From CAZIUL01 sp964542475 (GTDB taxonomy: Bacteria > Planctomycetota > B15-G4 > CAYZWU01): a stretch of DNA of 64,000 nucleotides. Position 1 is the stretch's first letter; every line of letters starts with the position of its first letter. The DNA is taken from contig CAZIUL010000002.1 in assembly GCA_964542475.1 (NCBI GenBank), positions 62,001 to 126,000 on the forward strand. Direction: 5' to 3'. This document shows, piece by piece, positions 51,684 to 60,957 of this stretch. A program made the translations under genes and the position numbers. The notes beneath the pieces are model-generated. The model was not told the DNA's origin, did not search any database, and worked only from the letters and a program-made list of their open reading frames with translations.

Positions 51684-53153
51684 CTACTTGCCGCGTTTGG
51701 ATCTGTTCTTTGAACCGCTCGTGCCGTCATCCTTCTTTTTCGCTTTTTCTCCGTCATCTTTAGTTTTTGCCTTGGGGAGGTCTCCGAGCAGTTTTTTCAC
51801 ATCCACTCCGCTCAGGGATTCGATCACCTCAGGCATCTGCGCGAGAATTTTTGCCACCTCGCCTGTCACCTTTGAAACCCCCATGGACGACCCCTCGCCG
51901 CCTGAACTGACCACTGTTATCTTGTCCACCTTGGACAGAGGAGAAGCGATGGACTGGGCAAGCTCCGGCAGCTTGGACATGAGAATCTCGAACATGGCCG
52001 CCTGCGTGTAATGCTCCCAGGACTTCGCCTTTGCGAGCATGGCTTCCGCTTCGGCCGCCCCCTGATCCTTGATCAGCTGGGACCTGGCTTCGGCTTCCTT
52101 TTGAATGCGGTAGGCCTCGGCCTCGGCTTTGAGCTTCTCCTCGTATTTTCGCGCCTCGGCAGGCTTTTTCACGTTTGTTTCGAGCTCCTTGTCGACCCGT
52201 TTCGACTCCCGCTCCTCGAGCAGGATGGACTGTTCCTTCTCCACTATCTTGACCTTGTACTCCTCCTTTTTGACATCCTGATTAAGGCGGTGCCTCTCAA
52301 GGTCGTAGGCCATGTCGGCTTTTGCCCTTTTGTTGTTGATGTCAACGTCGTGGATGGCTTTTTGTGTCTCGAAATCCCGGTGTGCTTCGGAAATCTCGGC
52401 CTCGCCCTTGAGCTTGGCGATCGCGCTTTCCTTTTTGGCTCCGGCCGCTTTCATGATCGCCTCTTTTTCGGCCTCCGCCTCGGCGATGTCAGCGTCCTTT
52501 TTCACCTGGGCTATCCTTGGGCGGCCAAGCGCTTCGAGATACCCCTGCGTGTCCTTGATGCTGCTGAGCGAAAAGGACACGATGTTCAAGCCCATGTCTT
52601 TGAACTCGGGTTTAACAATGCCGATGACTTTTTCAGCGAACCCCATCTGGTCCTGGTAGATCTCCTCCACGTCCATTGTTCCCAGTGCAGAGCGCGTGTG
52701 ACCGTCGATGATTTCGGATGCTATGCGCCTGATTCCATCGTGGCCCTTGCTCAGGAACTGTTCCGCCGCAAGGCGCAGCGAATGGTCGTCAGTGGAAATC
52801 CTGACCTGAGCGGTGGCCTCGACAATGAGCGGAACACCCTTGTTTGTGTATATCTCAGGGGTCTGGATGTTTATTGTGATCATGTCTATGGGCAAAACCA
52901 GCGCTTTTTCAACGAGCGGAATCACAAAGGTACCGCCGCCGATGTGCGTCCTGTAGCCCACGGTTTTCACTGTGCCGTCGGGCTCTTTCACGGTCTGCCG
53001 CCTGCCGCCGGAAACGATCAGGACCTCGTTGGGTCCTACCTTCTTGTACTGAAGCGCAAGAGCCACAACAGCAAAGGCTGCGATTAGGATGAGTGCGAAA
53101 AGAAAGTAGTACCCTGTTCCGATACCCATGAAGGAAAAAATTGACGCCAACAT
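51684..53153 (-). CDS. Flotillin-like SPFH-domain protein
   Basis: A 489-residue flotillin: N-terminal membrane segment (about 15-35), SPFH/band 7 domain (GPNEVLIVSGG; TKGVPL-like YTNKGVPLIVEATAQVRI), a long charged coiled coil from about 215 to 400 rich in EA repeats (AEAEAEKEAIMKAAG; EAEAYRIQKEAEARSQ), and a basic low-complexity tail. Flotillins organise membrane microdomains. ATG 53153 with GGAG 9 nt upstream was chosen among three candidates. First gene of the operon with the aminotransferase-kinase. Confidence 0.92.
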   Translation of the reverse strand: MLASIFSFMGIGTGYYFLFALILIAAFAVVALALQYKKVGPNEVLIVSGGRRQTVKEPDGTVKTVGYRTHIGGGTFVIPLVEKALVLPIDMITINIQTPEIYTNKGVPLIVEATAQVRISTDDHSLRLAAEQFLSKGHDGIRRIASEIIDGHTRSALGTMDVEEIYQDQMGFAEKVIGIVKPEFKDMGLNIVSFSLSSIKDTQGYLEALGRPRIAQVKKDADIAEAEAEKEAIMKAAGAKKESAIAKLKGEAEISEAHRDFETQKAIHDVDINNKRAKADMAYDLERHRLNQDVKKEEYKVKIVEKEQSILLEERESKRVDKELETNVKKPAEARKYEEKLKAEAEAYRIQKEAEARSQLIKDQGAAEAEAMLAKAKSWEHYTQAAMFEILMSKLPELAQSIASPLSKVDKITVVSSGGEGSSMGVSKVTGEVAKILAQMPEVIESLSGVDVKKLLGDLPKAKTKDDGEKAKKKDDGTSGSKNRSKRGK

Positions 53154-53369
53154 GATCAGCATCTCCAAGTCAAACGGTTCAAGTACGTTGCCTCCAGCGC
53201 TCCGAGGTTTTCACACCTCAAAATTGCTGCCATATCGAAACCTTCAAAAATACAGCAACCTGGAGAAAGATCAATGTTTACTCCGGGATTTTGCAGGGTT
53301 TTAGAAAAAAAATCGGCTAAATCTTCTATCGTGTCGGACAAGCCGGACAGAACGAACAAGGCTTTAAGA

Positions 53370-53397
53370 TTGAAATGGCTCCGGATCCAGGTATCAT
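53370..53397 (+). promoter_or_regulatory. Probable promoter of the M28 peptidase gene
   Basis: TTGAAA, 16 bp, TATCAT, about 45 bp upstream of the ATG at 53443. The remainder of the divergent spacer 53154-53442 shows no supported gene. Confidence 0.5.
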
Positions 53398-53442
53398 TCT
53401 ATCCCGGCAAGGCACCCTTCCTGCTTATTTGGAGAGGTCACA

Positions 53443-54789
53443 ATGAATGTTTTCAAGACGGTTTCTTGGTGTATCTGTTTGCTTACGCCATGTTTAGCCG
53501 CCGGTGCGGCGGATGACCCCATGCTCAGCCATGCCATCGAGAGCATCGACACCTACGACGTTCACGCATACATTTCATATCTGGCATCCGACCCGCTTTA
53601 CGGCCGTTGCGCCGGTACGGAGGAAAACGAAAAGGCAGTGGAGTGGATTGCTGATTTCATGCGAAAGTCCGGTTTGAAGCCCGGTGGCGACGACGAGAGC
53701 TTCTTTCAATGCTTCGATTTCAGACAGCGCGGTACGAAAGGCGAAAAAAAAGTCACGCGCAACGTCGTGGCGGTCTGGGAGGGAACTGACCCGGTGCTCA
53801 AGAAAGAAGCGCTGGTGATCGGTGCGCACATGGATCATGTGGGCAGGGCCGGACAGGAGAGCAATCCGGGTCGCATGGGCCGTGCGACGCGCAAAGACGT
53901 GATCTGGAACGGTGCTGACGACAACGCTTCCGGCACAGCAGCGGTTATGGAGGTGGCCCAAGCATTTGCCTCTCTTCGCCTGAAAACCGCGCGCACCATA
54001 GTCTTCATTCTTTTCAACGCGGAGGAACACGGACTCTACGGGTCTGAGCATTATGTGGCTCATCCCCCGCTGTATCCCCTCGATCACACCGTGGCCATGA
54101 TTAATCTGGACATGATAGGCCGCAATAACCCGGGAGGAACGGTCAGTGTCCTGGGCGCTGATTCATCGGATAAAGACTACCTCATGAAACTTGCGCAGAG
54201 CAGTGCCGCGCGTGTGGGCGGGCTGAAGCTCTCCTTCAGCAACACCTTTTTCGGAGGAAGCGATCACTGGCCGTTCCTTCAGAAACAGATACCAATCGCG
54301 TTTTTTTCCTCTGGGTTACACCGCGACTACCACCGTATCTCCGACCACGTGACCAAGATCGATTGCGAACAGGTTAGAGACGTGGCAAGAACTTCCATGC
54401 TCATGCTGTACGAGATGGCGAACCACCGAGGAAAGGTGGAGTTCAACTCGATATACAAGCCGGGAATCAGAAGCGGAAAAAACCGCAGGTTGATCGGCAT
54501 GGACGTGGGGAAAAGAGTCACTCCGGAGGAGCTGGAAGGCCTGAACCTGTCACAAGACCAGGGCGCGATCAGGGTCGCAAAGGTATTCAAGGACACACCA
54601 GCGGATCAAGCCGGGCTAAAAAAAGGAGACTTTATTTTGAGCATCGGAACGATCCGCATCCTGGAAAAGCAAACGGTTACATGTCTGCGTAAGGCGATCG
54701 ATTTCGCGCCGGCCGGAGTGGATGTGTCACTGGAAGTAGTAAGGAACGGCGGTATTGTGCTGCTGACCATCCGCTGGCCTGATGAATGA
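53443..54789 (+). CDS. Secreted M28-family zinc aminopeptidase with PDZ domain
   Basis: A 448-residue exported peptidase. Signal peptide ends near AAGAADD. The M28 domain carries both zinc sites: HMDH, GADDNASG, NAEEHGLYGS (Glu-Glu), NLDMIG and SDHWPF. A PDZ domain fills the last ~90 residues (GAIRVAKVFKDTPADQAGLKKGDFILSI). GGAGAGG precedes the ATG. The family removes N-terminal residues from peptides outside the cytoplasm, in line with an amino-acid-using lifestyle. Confidence 0.92.
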   Translation: MNVFKTVSWCICLLTPCLAAGAADDPMLSHAIESIDTYDVHAYISYLASDPLYGRCAGTEENEKAVEWIADFMRKSGLKPGGDDESFFQCFDFRQRGTKGEKKVTRNVVAVWEGTDPVLKKEALVIGAHMDHVGRAGQESNPGRMGRATRKDVIWNGADDNASGTAAVMEVAQAFASLRLKTARTIVFILFNAEEHGLYGSEHYVAHPPLYPLDHTVAMINLDMIGRNNPGGTVSVLGADSSDKDYLMKLAQSSAARVGGLKLSFSNTFFGGSDHWPFLQKQIPIAFFSSGLHRDYHRISDHVTKIDCEQVRDVARTSMLMLYEMANHRGKVEFNSIYKPGIRSGKNRRLIGMDVGKRVTPEELEGLNLSQDQGAIRVAKVFKDTPADQAGLKKGDFILSIGTIRILEKQTVTCLRKAIDFAPAGVDVSLEVVRNGGIVLLTIRWPDE

Positions 54790-54795
54790 CAGTGG

Positions 54796-54826
54796 TTGAA
54801 CCGCAAACCTTGCTATGCCATAATAT
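54796..54826 (+). promoter_or_regulatory. Possible promoter of the acyl-CoA operon
   Basis: TTGAAC, 19 bp (long), TAATAT, in the 121-bp gap before the dehydrogenase gene. A palindrome lies just downstream. Confidence 0.35.
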
Positions 54827-54836
54827 TCAGACCAGA

Positions 54837-54861
54837 TTGTTTGACTCCTTTACTCAAACAA
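54837..54861. promoter_or_regulatory. Palindromic operator-like site before the acyl-CoA operon
   Basis: TTGTTTGA and TCAAACAA, a perfect 8-bp inverted repeat with a 9-bp spacer, placed about where transcription from the promoter at 54796 would begin and 50 bp before the ATG at 54911. A repressor of fatty-acid genes could bind there; none is encoded nearby. Confidence 0.45.
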
Positions 54862-54910
54862 CCGAGATCAAAGGAGCTGAACCATCCGAAATACACGCAG
54901 GAGGATTTTT

Positions 54911-56254
54911 ATGAACCTATCGGAAAGACTTGAAAACGTAGCAGTCATCGGAGCCTCGGGAAAGATGGGCAGCGGTATTTCCCTGCTTCTGGCCAAGGAG
55001 CTGGCCGGGATCAAGCTCTCCAGCGAGGGCAAAGGCAGGGCTTTTCGCCTGGCGCTCATCGACGTGAGTGAAGTTGCGCTGGACGGGCTGATGACCTATC
55101 TTCGCGGGCAGCTGCTCAAGCTCGCGGAAAAGAGCGTGGGGCAGCTTCGTGTGCTGTACGAGGACCGCACCGATCTCGTGGAAAACGGCGAGATGATCCG
55201 GGAGTTCGTTTCACAAGCGTTGTCCCTGGCGCGCCCCTCGACCGACATGCAGGCAATCTCGGGTGCGCGCATCGTTTTCGAAGCGGTTTTCGAGAACGAG
55301 GAGCTGAAGATCGACCTGCTGAAAAAAGCCGGGGAGTACGCTGATCCTGATGCGTGGTACATGACCAACACCTCTTCGATTCCGATCAGCGGGCTCGATC
55401 AAAAGGCTGAGCTGGGGGGTAAGATCATCGGCTACCATTTTTACAATCCACCCGCAGTCCAGAGGCTGCTGGAGCTGATCAGCTCGGACCGAACTCTGCC
55501 CGAGCTCAAAGAGGCGGGCATGGAGCTTGCAAAACGGCTCGGCAAGAAGGTGATCCCTGCAAACGACATCGCCGGTTTCATCGGAAACGGCCATTTCACA
55601 CGTGACGGCCTGCATGCCCTGTCAGCCGCGGACCAGCTAAGGGGCGATGGTGAGTGGGCCCCATCGCTTTACATGATGAACCGCGTGAGCCAGGACTGGC
55701 TGCTCAGGCCGATGGGCATCTTTCAGCTCATCGATTACGTGGGTGTCGATGTTTTCCAGCTCATCCTTAAGGTGATGGACAGGTACCTGCCCGGCCGCGG
55801 CCTTCAAAGCGACTTCATCGATGCCCTGTCCGAGAAGTCTGTTCTCGGCGGCCAGAACCATGACGGCTCGCAGAAGAACGGCATTCTCGAGTACGCCAAG
55901 GGAAGGCCTTCTGCCGTGTACGAACCGACCAAGGGGGAGTATGTTCCGTTCGATCCCGATGGCTGGACCGGAAAGGCTGATGTGGAGCTCGGATCCCTCC
56001 CCGAAGGTTTCAAGCCCTGGAAGGCGCTTCTTGGTGTAAAGGACAGGGACGATCTCCTTGAGCGGCATTTCGAAGCTGTGCGCTCATCCGACACAAAGGG
56101 AGCTGTGCTCGCGAGCGAGTACCTTGCCGCCTCGAAAAAGATCGGGGAGAACCTTGTTTCCGACGGAGTCGCCGCAAGCATCGGTGATGTGAACGGCGTG
56201 CTTACCAACGGCTTTTTTCATCTTTACGGCCCTATCAACGATTATACCGGGTGA
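54911..56254 (+). CDS. 3-hydroxyacyl-CoA dehydrogenase family protein
   Basis: A 447-residue dehydrogenase of the FadB/HBDH type: NAD-binding VAVIGASGKMGSGI, VFEAVFENEELK, MTNTSSIPISGL, GYHFYNPPAVQRLLELI (catalytic His), and NDIAGFIGNG. It is about 150 residues longer than the simple dehydrogenase; the extra C-terminal part has no recognised domain and no hydratase domain is present. AGGAGG lies upstream of the ATG. The adjacent thiolase completes a beta-oxidation step pair. Confidence 0.88.
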   Translation: MNLSERLENVAVIGASGKMGSGISLLLAKELAGIKLSSEGKGRAFRLALIDVSEVALDGLMTYLRGQLLKLAEKSVGQLRVLYEDRTDLVENGEMIREFVSQALSLARPSTDMQAISGARIVFEAVFENEELKIDLLKKAGEYADPDAWYMTNTSSIPISGLDQKAELGGKIIGYHFYNPPAVQRLLELISSDRTLPELKEAGMELAKRLGKKVIPANDIAGFIGNGHFTRDGLHALSAADQLRGDGEWAPSLYMMNRVSQDWLLRPMGIFQLIDYVGVDVFQLILKVMDRYLPGRGLQSDFIDALSEKSVLGGQNHDGSQKNGILEYAKGRPSAVYEPTKGEYVPFDPDGWTGKADVELGSLPEGFKPWKALLGVKDRDDLLERHFEAVRSSDTKGAVLASEYLAASKKIGENLVSDGVAASIGDVNGVLTNGFFHLYGPINDYTG

Positions 56255-56273
56255 TTCCCGGGAGGTGATATTC

Positions 56274-57518
56274 ATGAATAGCTTGAGAAAAAAAGTATAC
56301 GGATGCGCGCCGGTTCACACTGTCTACCTGGGTCCCGGCCGTAAGGAGTTCCACCCTAAAAAACCGAGGCCCGGCATCGAACACTACATTCTCGAAGCGG
56401 GCCGCGCTTCCATGGGCCAGGTCGCTGATCCGTCCGCCATTGACCAGGGAGTCGTGGGCAACTTCATGGCTGCCCGTTTCAACCGTCAGGGACATCTCAA
56501 CGCCCTGCTTCCCGAGGTGCACGAGACCCTGCTGCACAAGCCGTGCACGCGCGTGGAAGGGGCATGCGGCTCAGGAGGGCTGGCTGTTGCAACCGCTGCC
56601 AACGCAATCCTGGCTGACATGGCTGATGCTGTTCTGATAATAGGAGTTGAGGTTCAAAACACTGTCAAGGCCATGTACGGGGCTGACATACTAGCGGGCG
56701 CCGGGCACTACAGCCGTGAGCGGAAAAAGGGCCATGTTTTCTTTTTCCCGAACCTTTTTTCGAACAGGGCCGGTGCTTACTACGAAAAGTACGGAAGGGA
56801 TGATGCGAGGCGGGGCATGGCCGAGTGGTATGCCCTGGCCGTCGAAAACGCACGAAACAACCCCAACGCACAGGAACATCACAACGCTGACCCGGACCCT
56901 CGCGCCACAGGGCTCACCGAACCCAACGCGAAGAGCTTTCTCGAGCACATCTCTGTTTTCGACTGCTCCAAGGTCACGGACGGCGCCTCGGCTCTCATTC
57001 TCGCTTCCGAGGAGGGGCTCGCCAAACTCGGCGTTTCAAAAGAGAAGGCCGCGCTGATCAGGGGCATCGGCCACTGCGAGGGCAACCTTGCAGCCGATCC
57101 GCCGGAGCTCACCCGCCTCGACACGACAGCGGCTGCTGCTGCTGCGGCTCTCGAGATGGCAGGAGCGAAGCCGTCACAGCTCGGTCTGCTCGAGCTGCAC
57201 GACTGCTTCTCCATTTCAGGGATGCTCTCCCTTGAAGCGGTCGGCCTGGCGGATTCGGGCAAGGCAGCCGCGTACCTTCTCGACGGAAACACCCGCGCGG
57301 AAGGGAAATGCCCCACCAACCTGACGGGCGGGCTCTGCGGCTTCGGGCATCCGACCGGAGCAACAGGGGTCAGGCAGGTTGCGGACATGGTGCTTCAGCT
57401 TACCGGACAGGCTGATCAGTGCCAGGCGAAGTTCACGGGCAAGAAGCCTTTTGCCATGTCAATCAACATGGGCGGAAACGACAAAACCCTGGTCTCCTTT
57501 GTCATGAGCGCTGACTAA
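56274..57518 (+). CDS. Acetyl-CoA acyltransferase (SCP-x type thiolase)
   Basis: A 414-residue thiolase: acyl-accepting Cys in VEGACGSGGLAV, HDCF motif in LELHDCFSISGM, and GGLCGFGHPTGATG near the end. These are the marks of the SCP-x branch, which cleaves 3-ketoacyl-CoA, often branched or long-chain. GGGAGGTG stands upstream of ATG 56274. Cotranscribed after the dehydrogenase. Confidence 0.9.
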   Translation: MNSLRKKVYGCAPVHTVYLGPGRKEFHPKKPRPGIEHYILEAGRASMGQVADPSAIDQGVVGNFMAARFNRQGHLNALLPEVHETLLHKPCTRVEGACGSGGLAVATAANAILADMADAVLIIGVEVQNTVKAMYGADILAGAGHYSRERKKGHVFFFPNLFSNRAGAYYEKYGRDDARRGMAEWYALAVENARNNPNAQEHHNADPDPRATGLTEPNAKSFLEHISVFDCSKVTDGASALILASEEGLAKLGVSKEKAALIRGIGHCEGNLAADPPELTRLDTTAAAAAAALEMAGAKPSQLGLLELHDCFSISGMLSLEAVGLADSGKAAAYLLDGNTRAEGKCPTNLTGGLCGFGHPTGATGVRQVADMVLQLTGQADQCQAKFTGKKPFAMSINMGGNDKTLVSFVMSAD

Positions 57519-57533
57519 TCCGAATTACTCGAG

Positions 57534-59585
57534 GTGCATTCTCTGAAGGTACACGGCATCAGCATCAGGACACCGGCTATAACGGTTCTATCCGTGCTGG
57601 CGCTGCTTGCAGCCGGGTGCGGCGAGCCCCTGGACAACAAAGGCGATAAGCCGTACAACATCCTGCTGATCAGCATAGACACGCTGCGTGCCGACCATCT
57701 CGGCGCATACGGCTGCACCAGCGTCGAAACCCCGAACATCGACAAGCTTGCCAGGGAGGGAGTTCTCTTCAGTAACGCTTACACACCATGCCCCATTACC
57801 CTGCCGGCTCACGCCTCTCTTCTGACCGGTGTGTATCCGGCGTTTCACAACGTACGCAACAACGGAATCGCGACCGCCCGGCCGTCCCTGACATTTCTAC
57901 AGGAAGTTCTCCGGAACAACGGGTACGCAACGGGCGCTGTCATCGGATCCCTTGTCCTCGATTCCGGATTCGGCCTCGATCAGGGGTTCGATACGTACGA
58001 CGACGAGATCGTTCAGAGCGACAGGGATGTCTCGACCTTCTTCTTCCCTGAACGCAGGGCCGAAGAGGTCACGAGCCGTGCATACGCATTTCTCAAGCAG
58101 CAGGGCTTGAACGGGAAACCGTTTTTTTTGTGGGTTCATTACTTCGATCCTCACGGCGTGTACGCGCCTCCCGGGCGGTTTGCCGACAAGTACGCCGACA
58201 ACCCGTACGACGGCGAGATAGCCTATGTTGACGAGCAAATAGGCGTTCTAGGAAACATGCTGAGGATGACAGGCCTCGATAACGACACGTTGTGGATCAT
58301 CACTTCGGATCATGGCGAAGGGCTCGGCGAGCACGGGGAGACAACGCACGGCATTTTTGTCTACGATACCACGCTGCATGTGCCGCTGATTCTATTCAAC
58401 AAGGAGCTGATGAGCGAACCGATGGAGGTGTCCGCCTGTGTTTCCCTTGTAGACATCATGCCGACGGTCATGGACCTGCTCAACATCACAGCGTGCGAGA
58501 GTGAGCTGTCAATGCATGGAATGAGCCTTGTCCCGCTTTTGGCAGGTCGAAAAGAGAAAATCCACGACCTTCTTTATTTCGAAACACTGATGCCCTACTT
58601 CGACTACGGCTGGGCAGGGTTGAGGGGTGTCAGGTCGGACGGACTCAAGTACATTGCCGCGCCCGAACCCGAGCTGTATGACTCTCATGAAGATCCCGTC
58701 GAGCTGGACAACATTTTCGAAAAATGCCGGGCGACGGCCCGTTCCATGAACGCTTCCATGCATGATGAGTGGGGATCCGGCTATGAAGGCGATGGTCAAG
58801 CGGGCGCGTCCGGTATCGACGCAAAAACTCGTTCAGTGCTTTCCGCCCTCGGGTACAGTTCAGGAGCAAAACACGAATACCTGGAAGGGGATCCGTTCAG
58901 CGGCCCGGATCCCAAGAGCATGATCTGGGTGCGCTCTTCGCTCGACAGGGGCGCTTCCCTTTACATGCAGGGTAGGTATTTCGACAGTGTGAATCTCTTG
59001 GAGGAGCTTCACCAAAAGGTGCCGGACAACCCCAAGGCCCCTTTCTACATGGGCGCTGCATATCTCAAGCTTGGCAAGCTCGACATGGCTGAAAAATGCT
59101 ACATGTCAGTGCTTGATCTGCAGCCCGAGAACACCGAGGCGTTAACAAACCTCGGGTTCATTTTTGGACAAAAGGGACGCGTGGAGGAGGCGATAAAAAC
59201 GCTCAATGCCGCACTTGCCCTTAACCCCGACCACATCAAGGCTCTAATGAACCTGTCAATCATACATGCGCAGGCGGGCGATGCAAAAAAGGCTGAGCAA
59301 GGGTTCTTACGCCTGAAGGAGATCGCACCGAATCACGTGAAGGTTTACGAGTGCCTTGGGTCTCTTTATGCAAACGAGGGTGACTTCCGGTCCGCGCTGG
59401 AAGCTTTCGAGGAGGCGCTCAGGCTGGATCCTGAAGGCGGACCGGTATTTCTAAACTGTGCAAAGTGCTGCGCGGAGCTGGGTGATATGAAGAAGGCGTC
59501 AATGCACCTTAAAAACGCGCGCCGCCGGGGTGTCAGGATCCCGGCGGCGCTCGAAGAAAAACTTGCGCCTTACATGAAAAGGTAG
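57534..59585 (+). CDS. Sulfatase-like lipoprotein with TPR domain and threonine nucleophile
   Basis: A 683-residue alkaline-phosphatase-superfamily protein. Lipobox LAAGC (Cys29), then metal-binding ISIDTLRADH (Asp49), nucleophile region CPITLPAH (89-93) and SDHGEGLGEHG. In true sulfatases the position aligned with Thr89 is the Cys or Ser that becomes formylglycine (C-x-P-x-R); here it is T-L-P-A-H, so sulfatase activity is unlikely and a phospho-ester or transferase reaction is more plausible. TPR repeats fill about 475-680. No ATG opens the frame: GTG 57534 or CTG 57543 (GAGGTG upstream of the latter). 15 nt after the thiolase. Confidence 0.85.
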   Translation: MHSLKVHGISIRTPAITVLSVLALLAAGCGEPLDNKGDKPYNILLISIDTLRADHLGAYGCTSVETPNIDKLAREGVLFSNAYTPCPITLPAHASLLTGVYPAFHNVRNNGIATARPSLTFLQEVLRNNGYATGAVIGSLVLDSGFGLDQGFDTYDDEIVQSDRDVSTFFFPERRAEEVTSRAYAFLKQQGLNGKPFFLWVHYFDPHGVYAPPGRFADKYADNPYDGEIAYVDEQIGVLGNMLRMTGLDNDTLWIITSDHGEGLGEHGETTHGIFVYDTTLHVPLILFNKELMSEPMEVSACVSLVDIMPTVMDLLNITACESELSMHGMSLVPLLAGRKEKIHDLLYFETLMPYFDYGWAGLRGVRSDGLKYIAAPEPELYDSHEDPVELDNIFEKCRATARSMNASMHDEWGSGYEGDGQAGASGIDAKTRSVLSALGYSSGAKHEYLEGDPFSGPDPKSMIWVRSSLDRGASLYMQGRYFDSVNLLEELHQKVPDNPKAPFYMGAAYLKLGKLDMAEKCYMSVLDLQPENTEALTNLGFIFGQKGRVEEAIKTLNAALALNPDHIKALMNLSIIHAQAGDAKKAEQGFLRLKEIAPNHVKVYECLGSLYANEGDFRSALEAFEEALRLDPEGGPVFLNCAKCCAELGDMKKASMHLKNARRRGVRIPAALEEKLAPYMKR

Positions 59586-59597
59586 TTGGGCCCGATA

Positions 59598-60935
59598 TCA
59601 AACCGGGACCGTTTTTTCCTTGAATGCGATCCCGGCCCCTATTTCCAGCTCGCGCATGACAGGCTCGTAGATGCCGGGGCTCACGGGGATCAGCACTCCG
59701 CGATCGGTTATCCTGCCATCGAGGATCATGTGCGCCCCGATTGCCGCTGGAAGGCTGACGGTGCGCGACATCGATGAATCGCCGCATGAGATGCCGAACG
59801 CGAGCAGGGTCGAATAAGTCTTTTCCTTTTTTCCGCCGTCATACTCGGCTGTGATCTCGTGCTGCATCACGCAGAAATCGCGGTCCTTTTCCCCCATGGA
59901 CAGCTTTTCCAGCATCTTGTTTGCAATGGCGTCAAGAGGCGATATCTTTGTGTTTCCGTTGGTGATTATCTTTTCATCGTCCAGCAGGCCGAGCCACTCG
60001 ATCCTCTTGATGGTGTCCGACAGCTCGTGAACCTCGATATGGTTGGCCAGTGCGTTTTTCAGATCTACGTCCTTGCTCACGTTGATGAGATGCCTAATCA
60101 TGTCAGAGTAGGTCATTTGGCTGACATCGATCTCATCAAGGCTGAAGTAATTCATGTCAGCGAGCTTCTTCATGGTGTACGACCAGCCGAGGTTGCGAAG
60201 AGTACCCCTAAGCATGTTCTTCACGTGCTTGAGGTCGTATATGTCCACATAAGGCATGGAATCACGGTTGGGGTAGGCTTCGAGCTCACCGTACCCCTGG
60301 ATCGAAACGAGCCAGTGGTCAGCGAACAGTTCCGGACCGGGAAGCTCGACGACCGCACCGTCTTTCATGTAACAGGCGCTGTTGCGTCCCGCGAGGACCA
60401 CGCCCCGAGGGCTCCACGAGAATTTGTATCCCCATGGATTGGTGTTCGCCTCCGGCGCAGGAAGCCCGCCGCAGTACGAAAGAAAGCCGGTTACACGCCC
60501 GCCGCGTTTCTTGATGTCGTGCACGATTTTCATGGCGGACATGTGATCGATCCCCGGATCCAGACCTATCTCGTTCAGGAAAGTGAGGCCGGCATCGCGT
60601 GCAGCCCCGTCGAGCTCTTTCATCTCCTCGCTGACATAAGAGGTTGTGACAAGTTGTTTCTTGTGTTTCAGGCACAGCTTGGCCACCGTGACATGGTATT
60701 GGTACGGTACCAGGCTGATGGAGAGGTCGTGTCCCTCGACGAGCTTCTCCAGAGATTCCGCATCCTCCACGTTGAGCGGGAGAGCTATGCCGTTTTCGTG
60801 ACCGCCCACTAGCTTTTCGGCTTTGCCGACGGTCCTGCTTGCAACAGTCACATGGTAATCTTTCTGGTTCAGCAGGTACTGAACCAAAGGCCGAGACACG
60901 AGCCCGGCACCAAGCACTAAAACTTTTCTCATCAC
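59598..60935 (-). CDS. Saccharopine dehydrogenase (SDH part of lysine degradation)
   Basis: A 445-residue LYS9-type dehydrogenase: VLVLGAGLVSRPLVQYL (Rossmann), LVPYQYHVTVAKLC, and the GLDPGIDHMSAM substrate motif. It is the counterpart of the C-terminal half of eukaryotic aminoadipic semialdehyde synthase: saccharopine to glutamate and aminoadipic semialdehyde. Lies 22 nt after the LKR-type gene, forming a split AASS-like pair. Stop is 12 nt from the convergent sulfatase-like gene. Confidence 0.9.
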   Translation of the reverse strand: MMRKVLVLGAGLVSRPLVQYLLNQKDYHVTVASRTVGKAEKLVGGHENGIALPLNVEDAESLEKLVEGHDLSISLVPYQYHVTVAKLCLKHKKQLVTTSYVSEEMKELDGAARDAGLTFLNEIGLDPGIDHMSAMKIVHDIKKRGGRVTGFLSYCGGLPAPEANTNPWGYKFSWSPRGVVLAGRNSACYMKDGAVVELPGPELFADHWLVSIQGYGELEAYPNRDSMPYVDIYDLKHVKNMLRGTLRNLGWSYTMKKLADMNYFSLDEIDVSQMTYSDMIRHLINVSKDVDLKNALANHIEVHELSDTIKRIEWLGLLDDEKIITNGNTKISPLDAIANKMLEKLSMGEKDRDFCVMQHEITAEYDGGKKEKTYSTLLAFGISCGDSSMSRTVSLPAAIGAHMILDGRITDRGVLIPVSPGIYEPVMRELEIGAGIAFKEKTVPV

Positions 60936-60957
60936 AACGGCTCCTATTATCGCTAGG

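Noticed and set aside
52011..53087. A 358-residue plus-strand frame opposite the flotillin gene
   Set aside because: It is the antisense shadow of a strongly supported coding region and has no family features or ribosome-binding site.
53156..53359. A 67-codon minus-strand frame just upstream of flotillin
   Set aside because: The peptide looks fairly protein-like, but it opens with TTG, lacks a ribosome-binding site and overlaps the flotillin leader and start.
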